Below are positions 50,736-63,849 of a DNA stretch of 64,000 nt, one piece after another (position 1 is the first letter of the stretch; each line of letters begins with the position of its first letter). The stretch lies in the NCBI RefSeq assembly GCF_041381155.1, contig NC_091136.1, positions 48,040,284 through 48,104,283 of the forward strand. The letters are read 5' to 3'. Origin of the DNA: Argopecten irradians (lineage: Eukaryota > Mollusca > Bivalvia > Pectinida > Pectinidae). The position numbers were made by a program, and so were the translations under genes. The notes under the pieces are model-generated. The model worked only from the letters and a program-made list of their open reading frames with translations, was not told where the DNA came from and ran no database searches.

Positions 50736-52659
50736 ACATTTGCCATGGGAACAGGTTCATCTTGCATTTGTCTGTGAGACAGTAAGATGCTGATATCCTT
50801 TTATGAATTGAGAAGCACATCAACTTAATGTCATCACCTGCTTTGTTGTAGGTGTGTGTATGTGTCAAATTATCCATGGTTACATGGCCAAAAAAAAACT
50901 GCTGTCAACAAAGTGCTGTGCTGCTCAGTGATGTGGTGTTGCCAGACCAATTAGTCCAGTGGAAGGAGGTAAACTGTTACACAGTATCTTTATCGGTCAA
51001 ATTACACCAATAGAAGACATTCCATATGTAGGATTCTTCCCAGTTTGGCATATCTTAGCAACACAAGAAAAGGTTATCAAAGATATCACATTATTATTCA
51101 TCTGTACCATACCACTCCAACCCAGAGGTATAATGGATATCTAGCAGTCATAGCCTTTGGATTATAAATGTATTGGCAAAGATGCTTGAATATACAGGAA
51201 GGGGAGGTAACTGTTTGCTAGTTAAACCTCTATATATCTATCTGTGATTTTATGTTTGTGATGAGAATCGAGAAGGGTGAAGTAACTTCAGGGAATTGAT
51301 GGTCTTAGTCGGTTTACAATGCTGTTTCATCCACATGTTACACTTTACCTACCAGTACACAGCAAGCATTGAAAGAAAAATTCCACCCAGAATAACCGAA
51401 ACACTGACCTGTCTGTTGTCCACGTTTCCTCAGGAAGAAGTGTACAATTTTATGTTTACCCAATAGACGATACCTGGTCTGCTAAAGTCTTGACAATGCT
51501 AGGGCAACACAAAAGGTTACTGTCAAGATTTTCTGGACACCAGGCAATTTAGTTTAAAAGCACAACTAGGCTTATAACTTTCTTTAGCACTTTATTAACT
51601 ATGTTTTGCCATGAACTGCTCAAAATGTAATCTGCTATTACTCATATGTATAAATTATATTTTATTTTCTAAATCTTGTATGAATATTAAAAATAAGGAC
51701 TGCTTTTATGTTCATTTTGAAGTACACTACTCATTTGTTTTTATCAGATGGATGCCATTTCTGCTGTTTTCACTGTAATTCTTTGGATAAATGGGACAGA
51801 AAATAATGTAACAATCAATCATCACTCATTACAGATAGTGTTTTATTATAGGAGTGTTACATATCAGAGTAAGGAAGCTGGACTTCCTTGTGCTGTATCT
51901 TTAGCCAACCATATCCGTGTGTAGTATAATCCCACTATAGCCATAAGGCCTTTTATTTATCTTGTTGTAGAGGATTTGATGATTTTGCCAATAAATGGTG
52001 AAAAAAATGATGTGAAACTCAAGCCATGAAATTTTAAATCAGATTGATTATAGTTGTAGCAATAGATCTGTATTACATTCCGGTGTTGTGGAGCATTAAG
52101 GGAGACAACTCACACTTTTTATTTGTTTTGGTTCACATTAGAGTACTTGCTTTTTCTTCATAATTTCTATTTTCACCTGATAATATTTTCTATGTCTGTG
52201 TCTATGTTGGAGGGAATACCTATGTAGACATATCTGATTTTAATTACAGAAATATAGGAAGGAATGAAATTATACCAATTCAGAAGTGTGTACATCAAAC
52301 TTTACCAAAGCAGGAAATTGTTATTTGTTTGTCTGTCCTTCTGATGAGATTTGTTTCTGTGCAATACTGCAAAACTAATGTTTCTATTGTAACAAGCTAT
52401 AATATGTCTTGCTTGTATAGGACTCTGTCGAGATCAATTTCAAACCAAAATCATAAATTTATGCTGTTTCAAATAAAGTAACTGATGTTCATAAATTTCT
52501 TCAAAATTTATAAAGAAGATTAAATAATGCCTTAGAAACTTTCATAAAGTATGTTACTACCTTAAGTTTATAGATTCAATGTGATGTTTGTACCTTACTT
52601 AAAACTGTTTTCCTTCAATTATCTTAGGAGAGCAGAAATATCCTTACCAATTTTTAAGC

Positions 52660-52785
52660 AGGGATATAGATTCCACTTACCGTATTTGACCCAATAAGCA
52701 GGGATATAGATTCCACTTACCGTATTTGACCCAATAAGCAGGGATATAGATTCCACTTACCGTATTTGACCCAATAAGCACCCAG
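52660..52785 (+). repeat. 40 bp tandem repeat, three copies
   Basis: AAGCAGGGATATAGATTCCA + CTTACCGTATTTGACCCAAT is repeated exactly three times. The last word, TTTGACCCAATAAGCACCCA, resembles the 'ATTTGACCCAATAA' ends seen at 61971 and, diverged, at 56340, so it may be a piece of a dispersed repeat. Confidence 0.9.
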
Positions 52786-53689
52786 GGCATTTAAAAAATT
52801 CAAATTGGAAAAGTGGTAATGAGACAAAGTTATTGCAAATCTATACAGTTTCGTGTAGTTTTCGTCTTTATTTATGCCTGGACAATTGAAATTGAGGCTT
52901 CAAAAACGGGGAGGGGTGCTTATAAGGACATGGGCACTTATTGGGTCGAATACGATATTTATTTTTTAAAAGCCTCCTTCAATGTAAACATAGGCTTCAT
53001 ATTGATTACATCAAATCATTCCCATGGAAATTTTCCAGCACATTGCTTTTATATGTTATCTTTGATGTTATACAACATTTTACCAGTATGTGTATTTATC
53101 CGGGTACCTGGTAAACGTTGTTTGTATGTAATGCTAGGAAGGCTGCCTATGGTACCCAGTACTTTTGGGGGAAAAGTCTAGAAAATCCAATTCACTTTCT
53201 GTTTCTGTTTTAATATCAAAATATTCTGTAGAAAATGTGTGTACATGTATTTAATACTTATCATGTAATAGTTTAGTGCTTGAAAGTGCTGCAGACCTAT
53301 TCCTCATGTTAGAGTGATCGATTGTACTATAGGTCCAAAGAAATCATATACCTCCTCTTAAATGTCCCAAATACATTTCCTGGATGTCGGTTGGTCCAGA
53401 TATATAATGTATCTGTCTCCTTGACGATGTGTCTTAAGCTTTACAATACCACAAGACATTGGTTACCATGTGGTTGTTTAGGTGTTCCCAATCACCATTG
53501 TACAGGCACACTACTTGCCAGTCCTGTTTTAGGTGCTGGGAAACTTTGTATATTGTAATTTCTAGTTATTTATATATTTACTTACACAGGAAGTGTGGGA
53601 CTGTGCAATGCGAAGTATACCGGTCAAAAGGTCTACCTGTCTTAAGACATTTTCCCCTTCAGTTGCCTCTTTTCCATATGCATACATAT

Positions 53690-53935
53690 TGAATGTATGT
53701 AGTACTGTAAACATGTTGAACAGATATATATTGCCATTGATGACATGTTGAACAGGTATATATATATATATATATAGCCATTGAAAACTTGTTGAGCAAG
53801 TATATTGTGATATGTTGAATAGGTGTATTCCAATTGACGATATGTTGAACAAGTATATATTGCCATTCACGACATGTTGAAAAGGTATATTGCCCTTGTC
53901 ATGTTTACATGTAACAGGTATATTGCCATTGTCAG
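53690..53935 (+). repeat. Degenerate ~35 bp tandem repeat
   Basis: Words of the type GACATGTTGAACAGGTATAT and ATTGCCATTGAT recur about seven times with variable spacing, including a TA-rich run at 53757-53776. Open frames through it on the minus strand are repeat artefacts. Confidence 0.8.
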
Positions 53936-55719
53936 CTAAATCTGACATATTTTATGAATAGGTACTATTTAACTAATGAAGATGTGTAGTTTGGGCTGAA
54001 GTAGCTGGACTTGTCCTTTTAACTTGTTTAAAATGTTTTAAATTGTATAAAAGGGGATAACATAATGTATAAAACAGTATATGTCATGGCAGCTCAAAGA
54101 CGTTTATCTTCGCTATATTATCCACCATGTCTACAACATCATACTACTTCATATAAGATTGCCACCTAAGACAAGTATCGTTCACGTCTGTTTTGAAAAT
54201 TAAATCATGTTCTAACAGTTCTAATATTCTTTGGCTGATTTGTTGGCAAGATTTAATGCAATAAATTCTGGTGGTTTTACTAAAAGAGGTGATTTAAGTT
54301 ATGATCACTAGATGTACTTTGAGCTGTTAGATGTGGAATGGTTTAGGTACCTGCATTCAATTCATACATGTTTTAAAGCATTGCATTTTAAAGATGGTTG
54401 ACGTTGAATTTAGAACATTCATAATTTTCTATTATATGCCTTGTCATAAATTTCCTCCTTCGGTAGTGCTGAATTTTTGTTTTTAAAAGTTCCCAATCAC
54501 TGACCTTCATATTTAATGATATGCAATTGAAAGGGAAATAATTTTATTACAGTGTAGCAAGTTGTTTTTGTCGGTTAAGATGTTAAGAATTTTAGCGAAT
54601 GAAGAATAGATTAGTAACTTAGTTACAAGGGTATGTATAATACCCATATCTCAATATTTAAAATGGATCAAATTTTCGCTACAATAGCAATATCGTGCAA
54701 AATTGTTTAAATCTGTGAAAATAACAATATGGTAAAATTGCTTCTTGATTTAAAACATTTAGTTTTGAAATAATTGATGTATAATAATAAGCCCTACTAG
54801 TTTTGTCAAGAAGAATATCTCAATTCAAACTGCTAAAATTGTTTTTATCAACTCTATCCATTCATTTTATGATCACAGTCAATAGTTTTTACCACATTTT
54901 GTAGAAACATTTGTTTTTCATAAATATTAAACCATTAAAATGATCATACCTCATATAATTACGATCTACCATTATAACCATGCATTATGAACTTGCTTTG
55001 TACATTAGCCAAAGTCAAGAGTATTAAATATATTTGTAAAGAAATTTTGTTGCTGATAACCATTTCAAAGATACTCTGTGTCGTAGTTGAAATAAAGAGT
55101 TCATTTACAGATGTTGTGTTAACCATTTCAAATACACTTCAGTAAGCTGTTCTCGTAAGTTATAGAAATTGTTGCAATGACGTGTGTTTGGTATTTTAAT
55201 GGCGTTTTTTGTTTTCATGAGTAACAATTTGAGATATAATGGTTCAACAGTACATGTACACTTAAGTGAGAAAGTGGCTTTTGACTTGTGTGTATATGGA
55301 AATCATTAAGATGTTTTATCAGTAGCTGTAAATTGTGTCATGTGATAGTTACGAGCGGTGTACCAGTGATTGGGAGTAGTGCGAGCATGCTAGGACTGAA
55401 TGTTATGATGTATATAAATATTATGTAATGAGGATGTCAATATATTGATGGATGTAAAACATCGATCAAATAAATTTACAAAAATTACCAAATTAATTCA
55501 GTAGTTTGTCTTTTTTATTGTTTTCTCTGAAACGGGGGATATTTATTTAGGTTTGTCTGTCACACTTCGTTTCCGTGCAATAACTAAGCTGGGGAAGGAA
55601 ATTTCACGAATTTGCTTGTTACTCTAGAATTAAAGTACATTATTGTATATATATTTCATACATGTAGTACTATTATTACATCACCTTGGTATCAGTAGTT
55701 TGATGTTGACATTTCATTT

Positions 55720-56620
55720 TGTACAGAATGTATTGTTCTCAAATTTCATGTCGTCACCTTTGGTTCCTAAATATGCTTGCTGCATTTTATGACCAATTTG
55801 AAAGCAGCATGGGCGATAGATAGCCAATTTGGATATTGATAACATAGATTATATAATGCCATTCTTCAATAGTTTTAGGTCAATTGATCCAAAGTGTCAG
55901 GATGACCTATAGTATTGTTCTATGTTCATTGTTACCCAGTGTGCATTCGGTAAACTTTTCACATTTTAAACTTCTCAATTTCCACCGGTGGGATTGAGCT
56001 GAAACTTGCCTGAAATGATTCTGACAAGTGTTGTTATTTTTCAGGTCGAACTGAAATCCAAGATGGACACTACTGCCGCCATCGTGAAAACACATTTTGA
56101 AGTTTTACCTATGCAATTTAGCTGAAACTTGTCTGATATAATCCTGAACAAGTGCTGTTAATTTTTTGGTTGATCTAAAATACAAGATGGCCGTGTTGCA
56201 TCTTAAAAACACATTTTGAACTTTTTCTCATATTCAAGATGGTTGCCAAAATCATTATCTTAAAAAAGGTGTATTTACTTATGCCCTTGGGCGCTATTTT
56301 ACATATGGCATTTTGGGAACAGATAAAAAATAACACCATTTTCGACCTAATAAGCACCCATGGAACTTGAATGATTGGAACAAATGTGGGGGGCGCTAAA
56401 AAGGACATTAACAGACTGACCTCACAGATTTTGACAATCAAGGTTTGTTATCATTACATGTAATATGAGAAAGGTGGATTAAGATCCTTCTCAAGATTAC
56501 ATACATATATGTTCCATTTGGTTCTTCCCCCCCTGTTACAATCTTTTAAGCGTCCTGGGCACTAATTATGGCGAATACAGTATAGCCATCTTGAATTTTG
56601 TTAAAGTTACTGGTAGTAGG
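55720..56620 (+). repeat. Decayed pearl-like repeat and non-coding DNA
   Basis: CTCAAATTTCATGTCGTCAC, TGCTGCATTTTATGACCAAT, CCAAGATGGACACTACTGCC and CAAGATGGCCGTGTTGCATC echo the core of the element at 27246-28391 at lower identity. The block near 56340-56410 repeats the 'CGACCTAATAAGCACCCA' word. I see no gene here. Confidence 0.5.
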
Positions 56621-57000
56621 TTCAATTGAGTGCCTGTAATGAGTAGTTTCCTCGTAATATCAAATGTTTCAATGGAAAAGGAGAGATATGAAGAGAATGT
56701 AACAATCTTTCCTCTGACCGATTTAGATAATTTACTAGCAGGCGCAAAGTTACCAAAATGAGATTTTTTTTCAAGGTAAACCTTGGCGTACTATTGGCTA
56801 AGAGAAGTGGCTAAAATAATAACACATAAATAACTTGAAATTATGTAAACTTTTTATTAGAATAGAAATGTTATATTCCAATGATGTTTATTTGCAATTT
56901 TACATAAAATTCATGCTTATTCAAAAAATCTTAATAAATGTATATGTAATTCACTTTTTGATACGAATGTTATGCATACACATTTCAAACAAAGCCTTTT

Positions 57001-57216
57001 TTAAAGGTCATTTTCATAAACAAGTCTACCACTTACTGAGGAGGCATTGGAATAGTTAGACATCTGATTTCTTTACAAACAAAACATGAAGACTTTTTTC
57101 TGTAGTCTTAACAGGTAAAAAATTCAAACATAACAAATAGAAAAAACTAACATAAGAGTACATAAATCAACAAAACTTAAAAATAGTCTCTTTATCAAAT
57201 GTTAGTGGGCCTTTAA
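57001..57216. mobile_element. Possible TTAA-flanked MITE remnant (216 bp)
   Basis: The right end GTTAGTGGGCCT-TTAA matches the AGGCCCACTA terminus of 36566. The left end TTAA-AGGTCATTTTCAT matches only in the first few bases. A weak call. Confidence 0.35.
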
Positions 57217-57542
57217 TAAGGTATAAGTATATCCCTCACCTGGAGGTTTACTTGTAAATTGGAAGTGCATTTTACATAGAAATAGAAAATGAGTGTTCAA
57301 AGATTGTCATATGTTGTTTGAGTATGATTAACTTCCCATTCCGTATTCTTGGTGGGACTGCACGACGTCAAAAAAAGTGGGAGATAGGAACTTAATCTTG
57401 CTCAAACTAGATGATTTTACTGTCTTAAAATTGCTGTATTTGCCTTGCCTCTTTTCACCTTTGTCCTTGGACGTCATGAAAGCACCATATTCTTGTCACC
57501 ATAAACATCACCTGGATCGATAGAGGTCAGAGACAACATACA

Positions 57543-59100
57543 CATAAAGGGGAGGCCTAGAGGTCAGCGGGGACCTATGTGTCATAAAGGGGAGGCCTAG
57601 AGGTCAGCGAGGACCTATGTGTCATAAAGGGGAGGCCTAGAGGTCAGCGAGGACCTATGTGTCATAAAGGGGAGGCCTAGAGGTCAGCGGGGACCTATGT
57701 GTCATAAAGGGGAGGCCTAGAGGTCAGCGGGGACCTATGTGTCATAAAGGGGAGGCCTAGAGGTCAGCGGGGACCTATGTGTCATAAAGGGGAGGCCTAG
57801 AGGTCAGCGAGGACCTATGTGTCATAAAGGGGAGGCCTAGAGGTCAGCGAGGACCTATGTGTCATAAAGGGGAGGCCTAGAGGTCAGCGAGGACCTATGT
57901 GTCATAAAGGGGAGGCCTAGAGGTCAGCGAGGACCTATGTGTCATAAAGAGGAGGCCTAGAGGTCAGCGAGGACCTATGTGTCATAAAGGGGAGGCCTAG
58001 AGGTCAGCAAGGACTTATGTGTCATAAAGAGGAGGCCTAGAGGTCAGCGGGGACCTATGTGTCATAAAGAGGAGGCCTAGAGGTCAGCAAGGAACTGTGT
58101 GTCATAAAGGGGAGGCCTAGAGGTCCGCGGGGACCTATGTGTCATAAAGGGGAGGCCTAGAGGTCAGCGGGGACCTATGTGTCATAAAGGGGAGGCCTAG
58201 AGGTCAGCGGGGACCTATGTGTCATAAAGGGGAGGCCTAGAGGTCAGCGAGGACCTATGTGTCATAAAGGGGAGGCCTAGAGGTCAGCGAGGACCTATGT
58301 GTCATAAAGAGGAGGCCTAGAGGTCAGCGAGGACCTATGTGTCATAAAGGGGAGGCCTAGAGGTCAGCGGGGACCTATGTGTCATAAAGGGGAGGCCTAG
58401 AGGTCAGCGGGGACCTATGTGTCATAAAGGGGAGGCCTAGAGGTCAGCGAGGACCTATGTGTCATAAAGGGGAGGCCTAGAGGTCAGCGAGGACCTATGT
58501 GTCATAAAGAGGAGGCCTAGAGGTCAGCGAGGACCTATGTGTCATAAAGGGGAGGCCTAGAGGTCAGCGAGGACCTATGTGTCATAAAGAGGAGGCCTAG
58601 AGGTCAGCGAGGACCTATGTGTCATAAAGGGGAGGCCTAGAGGTCAGCAAGGACTTATGTGTCATAAAGAGGAGGCCTAGAGGTCAGCGGGGACCTATGT
58701 GTCATAAAGAGGAGGCCTAGAGGTCAGCAAGGAACTGTGTGTCATAAAGGGGAGGCCTAGAGGTCAGCGGGGACCTATGTGTGATAAAGAGGAGGCCTGG
58801 AGGTCAGCAAGGGCCTAGAGGTCAGCAAGGACCTATGTGTCATAAAGAGGAGGTCTAGAGGTCAGCAAGGAACTGTGTGTCATAAAGAGGAGGTCTAAGG
58901 GTCAGCAATGACATATGTGTCATAAATAGGAGGCCTAGACTAGAGGTCAGGAAGGAGCTGTGTGTCAAAAAGAGGAGGTCTAGAGGTCATAAAGGAACTG
59001 TGTGTCATATAGAGGAGGTCTAAGGGTCAGCAAGGAACTGTGTGTCATAAAGAGGTTTAAGGGTCAGCAAGGAGCTATACATATGTATCATAAGGAGAGG
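57543..59100 (+). repeat. 40 bp minisatellite, about 31 regular plus 7 decayed units
   Basis: Unit CATAAAGGGGAGGCCTAGAG + GTCAGCGGGGACCTATGTGT, with variants GGG/AGA and GCGG/GCGA/GCAA. A block of rare variants (GGACTTATGT then GGAACTGTGT, 57970-58100) recurs 640 bp later (58610-58740), that is 16 units, showing a block duplication. From about 58800 the units become irregular (AGGTCTAAGGGTCAGCAA). The array lies between the pecanex and DNMT3 3' ends. Confidence 0.97.
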
Positions 59101-59615
59101 TCAGTAAGTAGCTATGTGTGCATATAAATGCTATCAAATAGGCCTTTCCTGGTATCCAAGGATACCATGAAATGCTTTATACCAAAAATATTACTTGTGC
59201 CATCAAACACTTCACACCCAAAGCATCTCCCGTATCCATGGATACCTTAAACATTACCTTTGATGAGGCATACAAACAAGACCAGTAACTTATAACTGTG
59301 TATTCAATACAACCCAGGACATCAAGAATCAAAGTACTTCAATGAAAAAACATCATTATTGTAAGTCTCAAGAAAACCTTTGCCTAATTTAACAAGATAA
59401 CATCATATCATTATTTCTGAAGTGTTGTCATTAACACGAGGTAATCCATTTTCTAATTCTTGAAAGGAATTAATGCACCTATGAACTATATACTTTCTGT
59501 CCGAGTCCATTTTCAAATTCCGTCAAGTAATGTACGAGAATTCACCGAGTTGTGTCTAACTTGTGATTACTCCTGTTGTTGAGTCTAATTTCACAGCTAA
59601 GAACTGTAGGAGATG

Positions 59616-62600
59616 TCACAGTACTTGTGGGCTACTTTCTGACTGTGGCTCCATTTTCACAGCAAAGTACTGTGTGAGAGGAGAAAGTATGTACTGGACG
59701 ACAGGTACAGACCAGGACTTTCCTATCAACCTCTGTCTTCTGGTAGTCGACAGGTTACCTATGTCTGTGTAGTGGGGTGGGAAACCAAACACCCTGGTAG
59801 CGAAAAATAAAGTTAGATGTGAAATATATCTCTGATAAAGTATGTGCTAAAACATAGTGGTCAAACTAACAATGTGAAACAAGGTTCTAGACCACTGCTT
59901 ATAAATGTCATTCAATAGCAGGGAAATATATTACTTTTGAAAGTAACATTATTTATTTCATGGAGAATTTCTAATAAACTCATTTTCTATAATTTGTACC
60001 TTTCTAGTTCAGTGATCCAGATATTGTCTTCTTTGCCATTCATTACAACAGGAAGCAGGTCCTCTTTCTTGCCCTGCCGTAGCGAGTTTCCACGGGTTGT
60101 CACAGTTCGAATCCTGTCCACCTGTTATACAGAATGAAGTTCATGTTGACCATTATAATACAGTTATAAAACGGAAACAGAGTCTGATTTTTTTTTTGTA
60201 ATATTGGATTTTCAAGTTTAGATTCAAAAGATATCTATCTATATATTGCACTATTTGTGTGTACTTTGGTGTATAAAAAGGAGCATAAAAATCCTGTCCA
60301 AATAAAGTAAGGATATAATTACCGTGGCCTTGCGGTTACAGTGTGGTGTAAGCATGGTGTCCAGACAGAAATTGGTCCAGTACTGCTGGGACAGTTCAGG
60401 GGTACTGAAGTCAAAATAATATCAAGAGTTTAACAGTAGGAATGGAAGCCTTGCAATCCCATTTGTTATCATTTAGTTTCCTCTCAATGCATTACATTTG
60501 ACAAAGGCTGATATTTTATATTAGATCTGATTTTAATGCTGCCTAAAACTGCTGAGATTTGACTCTATTTCCATGAGATGTGATCTGATACTCTACATAA
60601 GTTGTAACATACCTTAAATGTAATTATACAGTTCACCTTTGTTTGACCTTCCTGTCTAATAACAACATTTTACATTTTACTTGTCTCATACTTTCCAATG
60701 ACCTTGACCTTTATCTTACTCCTTACCTTGTCTTTCACCTAACATCTGACCTTACCAATGACCTTGACAGTAACCTTGCATCTGATCTTGACTGTTACCA
60801 TACATTTGACTGACTGTAATCTACAATGACCTTGACCTATGTCCTACACCTAACCTTGACTGTTACTATACATTTGACCTTGACAGTAATCTTATATGAC
60901 ATTATTTGTTACCATAGATCTGATCTTGACTGCTACCCTACACTTCACTTTGTTTCTTGTCATTTGTCCTTGTCTGTGACCTTATATCTAACCTTGCTTA
61001 TTACCTGTACATTCCTGGTATGTTTCCCCAGAAGTAACGAGCTCTATTCTGTGCAGAGAAGAACTTGGAGTCCCACAATGCTGGATCACACTGTAAAGAA
61101 TACAACAATTATACAATAGTGAAATAGTGTAACCCTGGTAAATCCTAGCTGTAATATAATGCTTAGATAGATACTTCTCCTTAGCTTCAGTTGAGTGTTT
61201 GGCTATTTATCCAGAGGTCCTGGGTTCAATCATGTATTCTGTTACAACAACATACATATAACAGCCATGTTATCCTCGATACTCCAGGGGTTCCGATCAC
61301 TTACGATCACTACACCCCTGGACTATTTCATAGTGAAATTGAAGGCAGCTCTGCGGAAAACATTTGACCAATCACAGGCCAGCAAAGATTTCATTTGAAG
61401 ACTACAGAGAGGGGGACACCTGACATAAAAACCACATAGTCAACCACAGTGTACCGTTATACTACTCTTTTGATGTACATCAAACGACTAAATTACCTGT
61501 CCTGTGATATAGTGATCGGAACTCCTGGAGTATCGAGGATGCAGCTATGTATGAAATACAGTAGTTATATCTGATCACGTCAAGTTTTTCAGGTAAAATA
61601 AATTTCACATTGACTGAATTATATTTACTGCTGCAATGCTTGTTAATTGTGTTTATATAAATACATACTTATTTGTCAAGTGACTGATCACATACCTCAA
61701 GAAATATAGAAATTTCTTTTTTATATTCACTTTTCATTGAGGCCACATTCTCAAACAGCCAAAATAGGTGTCTGCCAACATTGAAGTTCTGCACAGACTT
61801 CAGTACTCGATAAAAATGGAAAAACAGTGTACCAGTTCCACCTTTGAAAAAAAAAGAGTAAAACATTGAAACTCTTGCTCTGCGTATTTTTTCAAAACCT
61901 ATATTTATTATGCATTCAATTATCCAATAACAATTGAACATGTTAAGTTTTTTGTAAATAAATCTATTGCATTTGACCCAATAAACTATCTGGTCCCCTT
62001 TTCCAGGCCATTGTTACTGTAATAAACGTAGGACTTGTATTTACCAGTAATGTTTATACTCTGGCCATTTGCAATATGCGTGTGTGTCATGAGAGATTCT
62101 GATTGTTATTTAGAGCTTAGGATACCAAATTAATGTACATGGGAAATGTTGGGAAGTCAGGACATAGATTTTACCTATATATATTCATATAATAGTAATA
62201 GTTTACCGATAATCACAGCTGTGATGCATCTAAGTGGATTTTCGTGGACGACATGGATTTGTGAACTGAAGGGAGTCGGAGTAACAAAGTCTGTTAATCT
62301 TCTTATTTTATATCAAAATAGACTTTCGTCAGTTGGAAGGACTTATACATACTTGTGATATTGGATTCTCATCCTGATACAACAACCTGTGAAGTGTAAC
62401 TGAGGCATAATCGTCAGTCTATGCGCGATTACCAGAGTTGTCCGATTCGCGGGCGCCATCTTTGTTTATGTAGTGACTAAGTAGCAGAATAGGGATAAGG
62501 AAAGCCTTGCTAAATAACTTATACTATGTAGTTATATCGTAAGAGTGATTTGAAAGAATGTTGTATCAAAGTGTGAGAACGATGCGTTGTGTAACGCATA

Positions 62601-63849
62601 CATTAAGAGTAAAGTCTACGGACTATATTTCGTGTCAGAGAGCATCAGTGTACTTCGGTACTATAATAGTATCTATACCAAAGTGCTGGACATTAATAGA
62701 AACAGTGTTATTGTGTAAATTCTGATGGACACGTCATATTCTAGTACTTTATTATGTGTAAATTAATCGTAGATCAAACGGACATGCGATAGTTAATTAT
62801 TAGATATTTTGTCATGTTATTGATTTTATTGTCCGGTGAACAGATTATTGTACGGCGCCGGACAAGCGGTGATTGGTCAGATTTGGTCACGTGATCGCTG
62901 GAAAGTTTATATAAGCGTGCGATTTCAACTGTCTTGTCAAATTTGCTCAGCCAGCGACAGCAGCATACACTGATACGGCAAGGTACTTAGCCTAACATCA
63001 TGGCTTGGGATTTTTGGATATTATAAATGTATTCAATAGGTTTTTATATACCTATACATAAATGAGTCAAAGAGAATAAAGTAACTAAATTCTAAATAAG
63101 ATGAATATTTCCTCATAATTCGTGGAGTTATCTCCCATTTACTAATACTATATACCGAGGTGGTACATTCGGTCATTCTACGTTTCTATATTTAAAACTA
63201 TATGGTATCTGACCAGTCAACGCACCCGAATATTCGTCATATGTCAATTACAATGCTGTAGAGCTATCTCCTACTACACTAGCGACTTTGAGAGAAAGAG
63301 AGACTTAGAGGAAGGCCAAAACTGTTATGTAATTTTAAACATGTTCCACCTAAATAAATTGATAGACTAAAAAGAAGTTTGTCTTTGAGAAGCGGCCTTG
63401 GAGGGATCAACGAATCGGCTAATTCCTGTTACATTACATTGTACAATTTTATCTGAATGTTTGTGTATACCTACCAAACTCAAACCCTTTCCTGTTAGGG
63501 TTGGCCAGAGAAAAGTCATTACACGGCGATCCACCAATCACCAGATCTATTGGGCACAGTGACCTCAGCTGGGGAAGAAATCAGAAGTATAAGATACAGA
63601 AGAATTGACTATAATCAGAAAGTAATATTACACTATTACCATATTCTCTGTAATCTTAACAGTGCTCCTTGAGACAGTTTAAAGAGTCAAGTGTTTACCT
63701 TTTCATCATTCAGCTTGGTGACATCTCCAATCTGAATGATCTTGCTGCCGTGATGTATAGAGGACACCAGCAAAGCATCCTCATCTATTTCACTGGAGTA
63801 GAATTGGTCTATATCCAGGTTCAGATTGTCCAAAATCAATTTGGCTGTG
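59616..63849 (-). CDS. DNMT3: DNA (cytosine-5)-methyltransferase 3, catalytic domain (last seven exons)
   Basis: C-terminal 286 residues of a de novo DNA methyltransferase acting in the nucleus on CpG sites with S-adenosylmethionine. Exons in reading order: 63849-63699, 63568-63475, 61841-61696, 61090-61005, 60404-60323, 60121-60000 and 59793-59616 (TGA at 59618-59616). All are GT-AG and phases join. Landmarks: [20 protein letters not shown] (motif II region); [18 protein letters not shown], the PCN motif with the catalytic Cys; [10 protein letters not shown] (ENV motif); [62 protein letters not shown] with a final QYFAV. These match DNMT3A/3B, not DNMT1 or DNMT2. The protein runs about 15 residues past the vertebrate end. 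Motif I (FDGI) and the PWWP and ADD domains lie beyond 64000. The first exon here completes a Gly codon begun upstream. Confidence 0.96.
61188..61240 (+). repeat. Possible tRNA-like SINE remnant in a DNMT3 intron
   Basis: GAGTGTTTGGCTATTTATCC and GGTCCTGGGTTCAATCATG resemble the middle and B-box arm of a tRNA-derived SINE. It ends about 30 bp before the MITE at 61271. No intact tRNA fold. Confidence 0.4.
61271..61541. mobile_element. CATCCTCGA-family MITE (271 bp) in a DNMT3 intron
   Basis: The left end TATCCTCGATACTCCAGGGG (first base changed) and the right end CTGGAGTATCGAGGATG are inverted. The flanks are CAGCCATGT (61262-61270) and CAGCTATGT (61542-61550), a 9 bp target duplication with one mismatch. 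This confirms the 9 bp rule seen for the copy at 11276. Confidence 0.85.
62400..62859. other. GC-richer intronic segment upstream of the candidate promoter
   Basis: More CG dinucleotides than the surrounding intron (for example CGATTCGCGGGCGCCATC near 62442). No open frame, no homologous exon, and no inverted repeat that I can define. It may belong to the same inserted element as the promoter-like block. Confidence 0.3.
62860..63080 (+). promoter_or_regulatory. Candidate RNA polymerase II promoter (or solo LTR) inside the first visible DNMT3 introns
   Basis: On the plus strand, antisense to DNMT3, an inverted CCAAT box (ATTGG, 62872-62876), a CACGTG E-box (62888-62893) and TATATAAG (62908-62915) stand at textbook spacing. 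They are followed about 30 bp later by TCAACTG/TCAAATT initiator-like sequence and a CAG-rich leader. The leader ends in CGGCAAG|GTACTT, a possible donor. GAATAAAG lies downstream at about 63076. The set would fit an LTR (promoter plus poly(A) signal) or a separate transcript start. I could not define LTR ends or a target duplication. Confidence 0.4.

Larger units (their letters stand above)
50604..55480 (+). other. PCNX1: Pecanex 3' UTR and following non-coding DNA
   Basis: No coding sequence was recognised after the pecanex stop. Canonical AATAAA hexamers occur at 51990-51995, 52472-52477 and 55469-55474. The last lies in an AT-rich setting with a GT-rich stretch shortly after (AGTAGTTTGTC), as expected of an mRNA 3' end, so the UTR could be up to about 4.9 kb. 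A choice among the sites needs RNA data. Confidence 0.45.

Noticed and set aside
53562-53948. 128-codon minus-strand frame with repeated NGNIYLFN words
   Set aside because: Comes from the degenerate tandem repeat at 53690-53935; no conserved content.
62146-62358. Plus-strand 70-codon frame in a DNMT3 intron
   Set aside because: No splice context or domain; lies on the non-coding strand of the intron.
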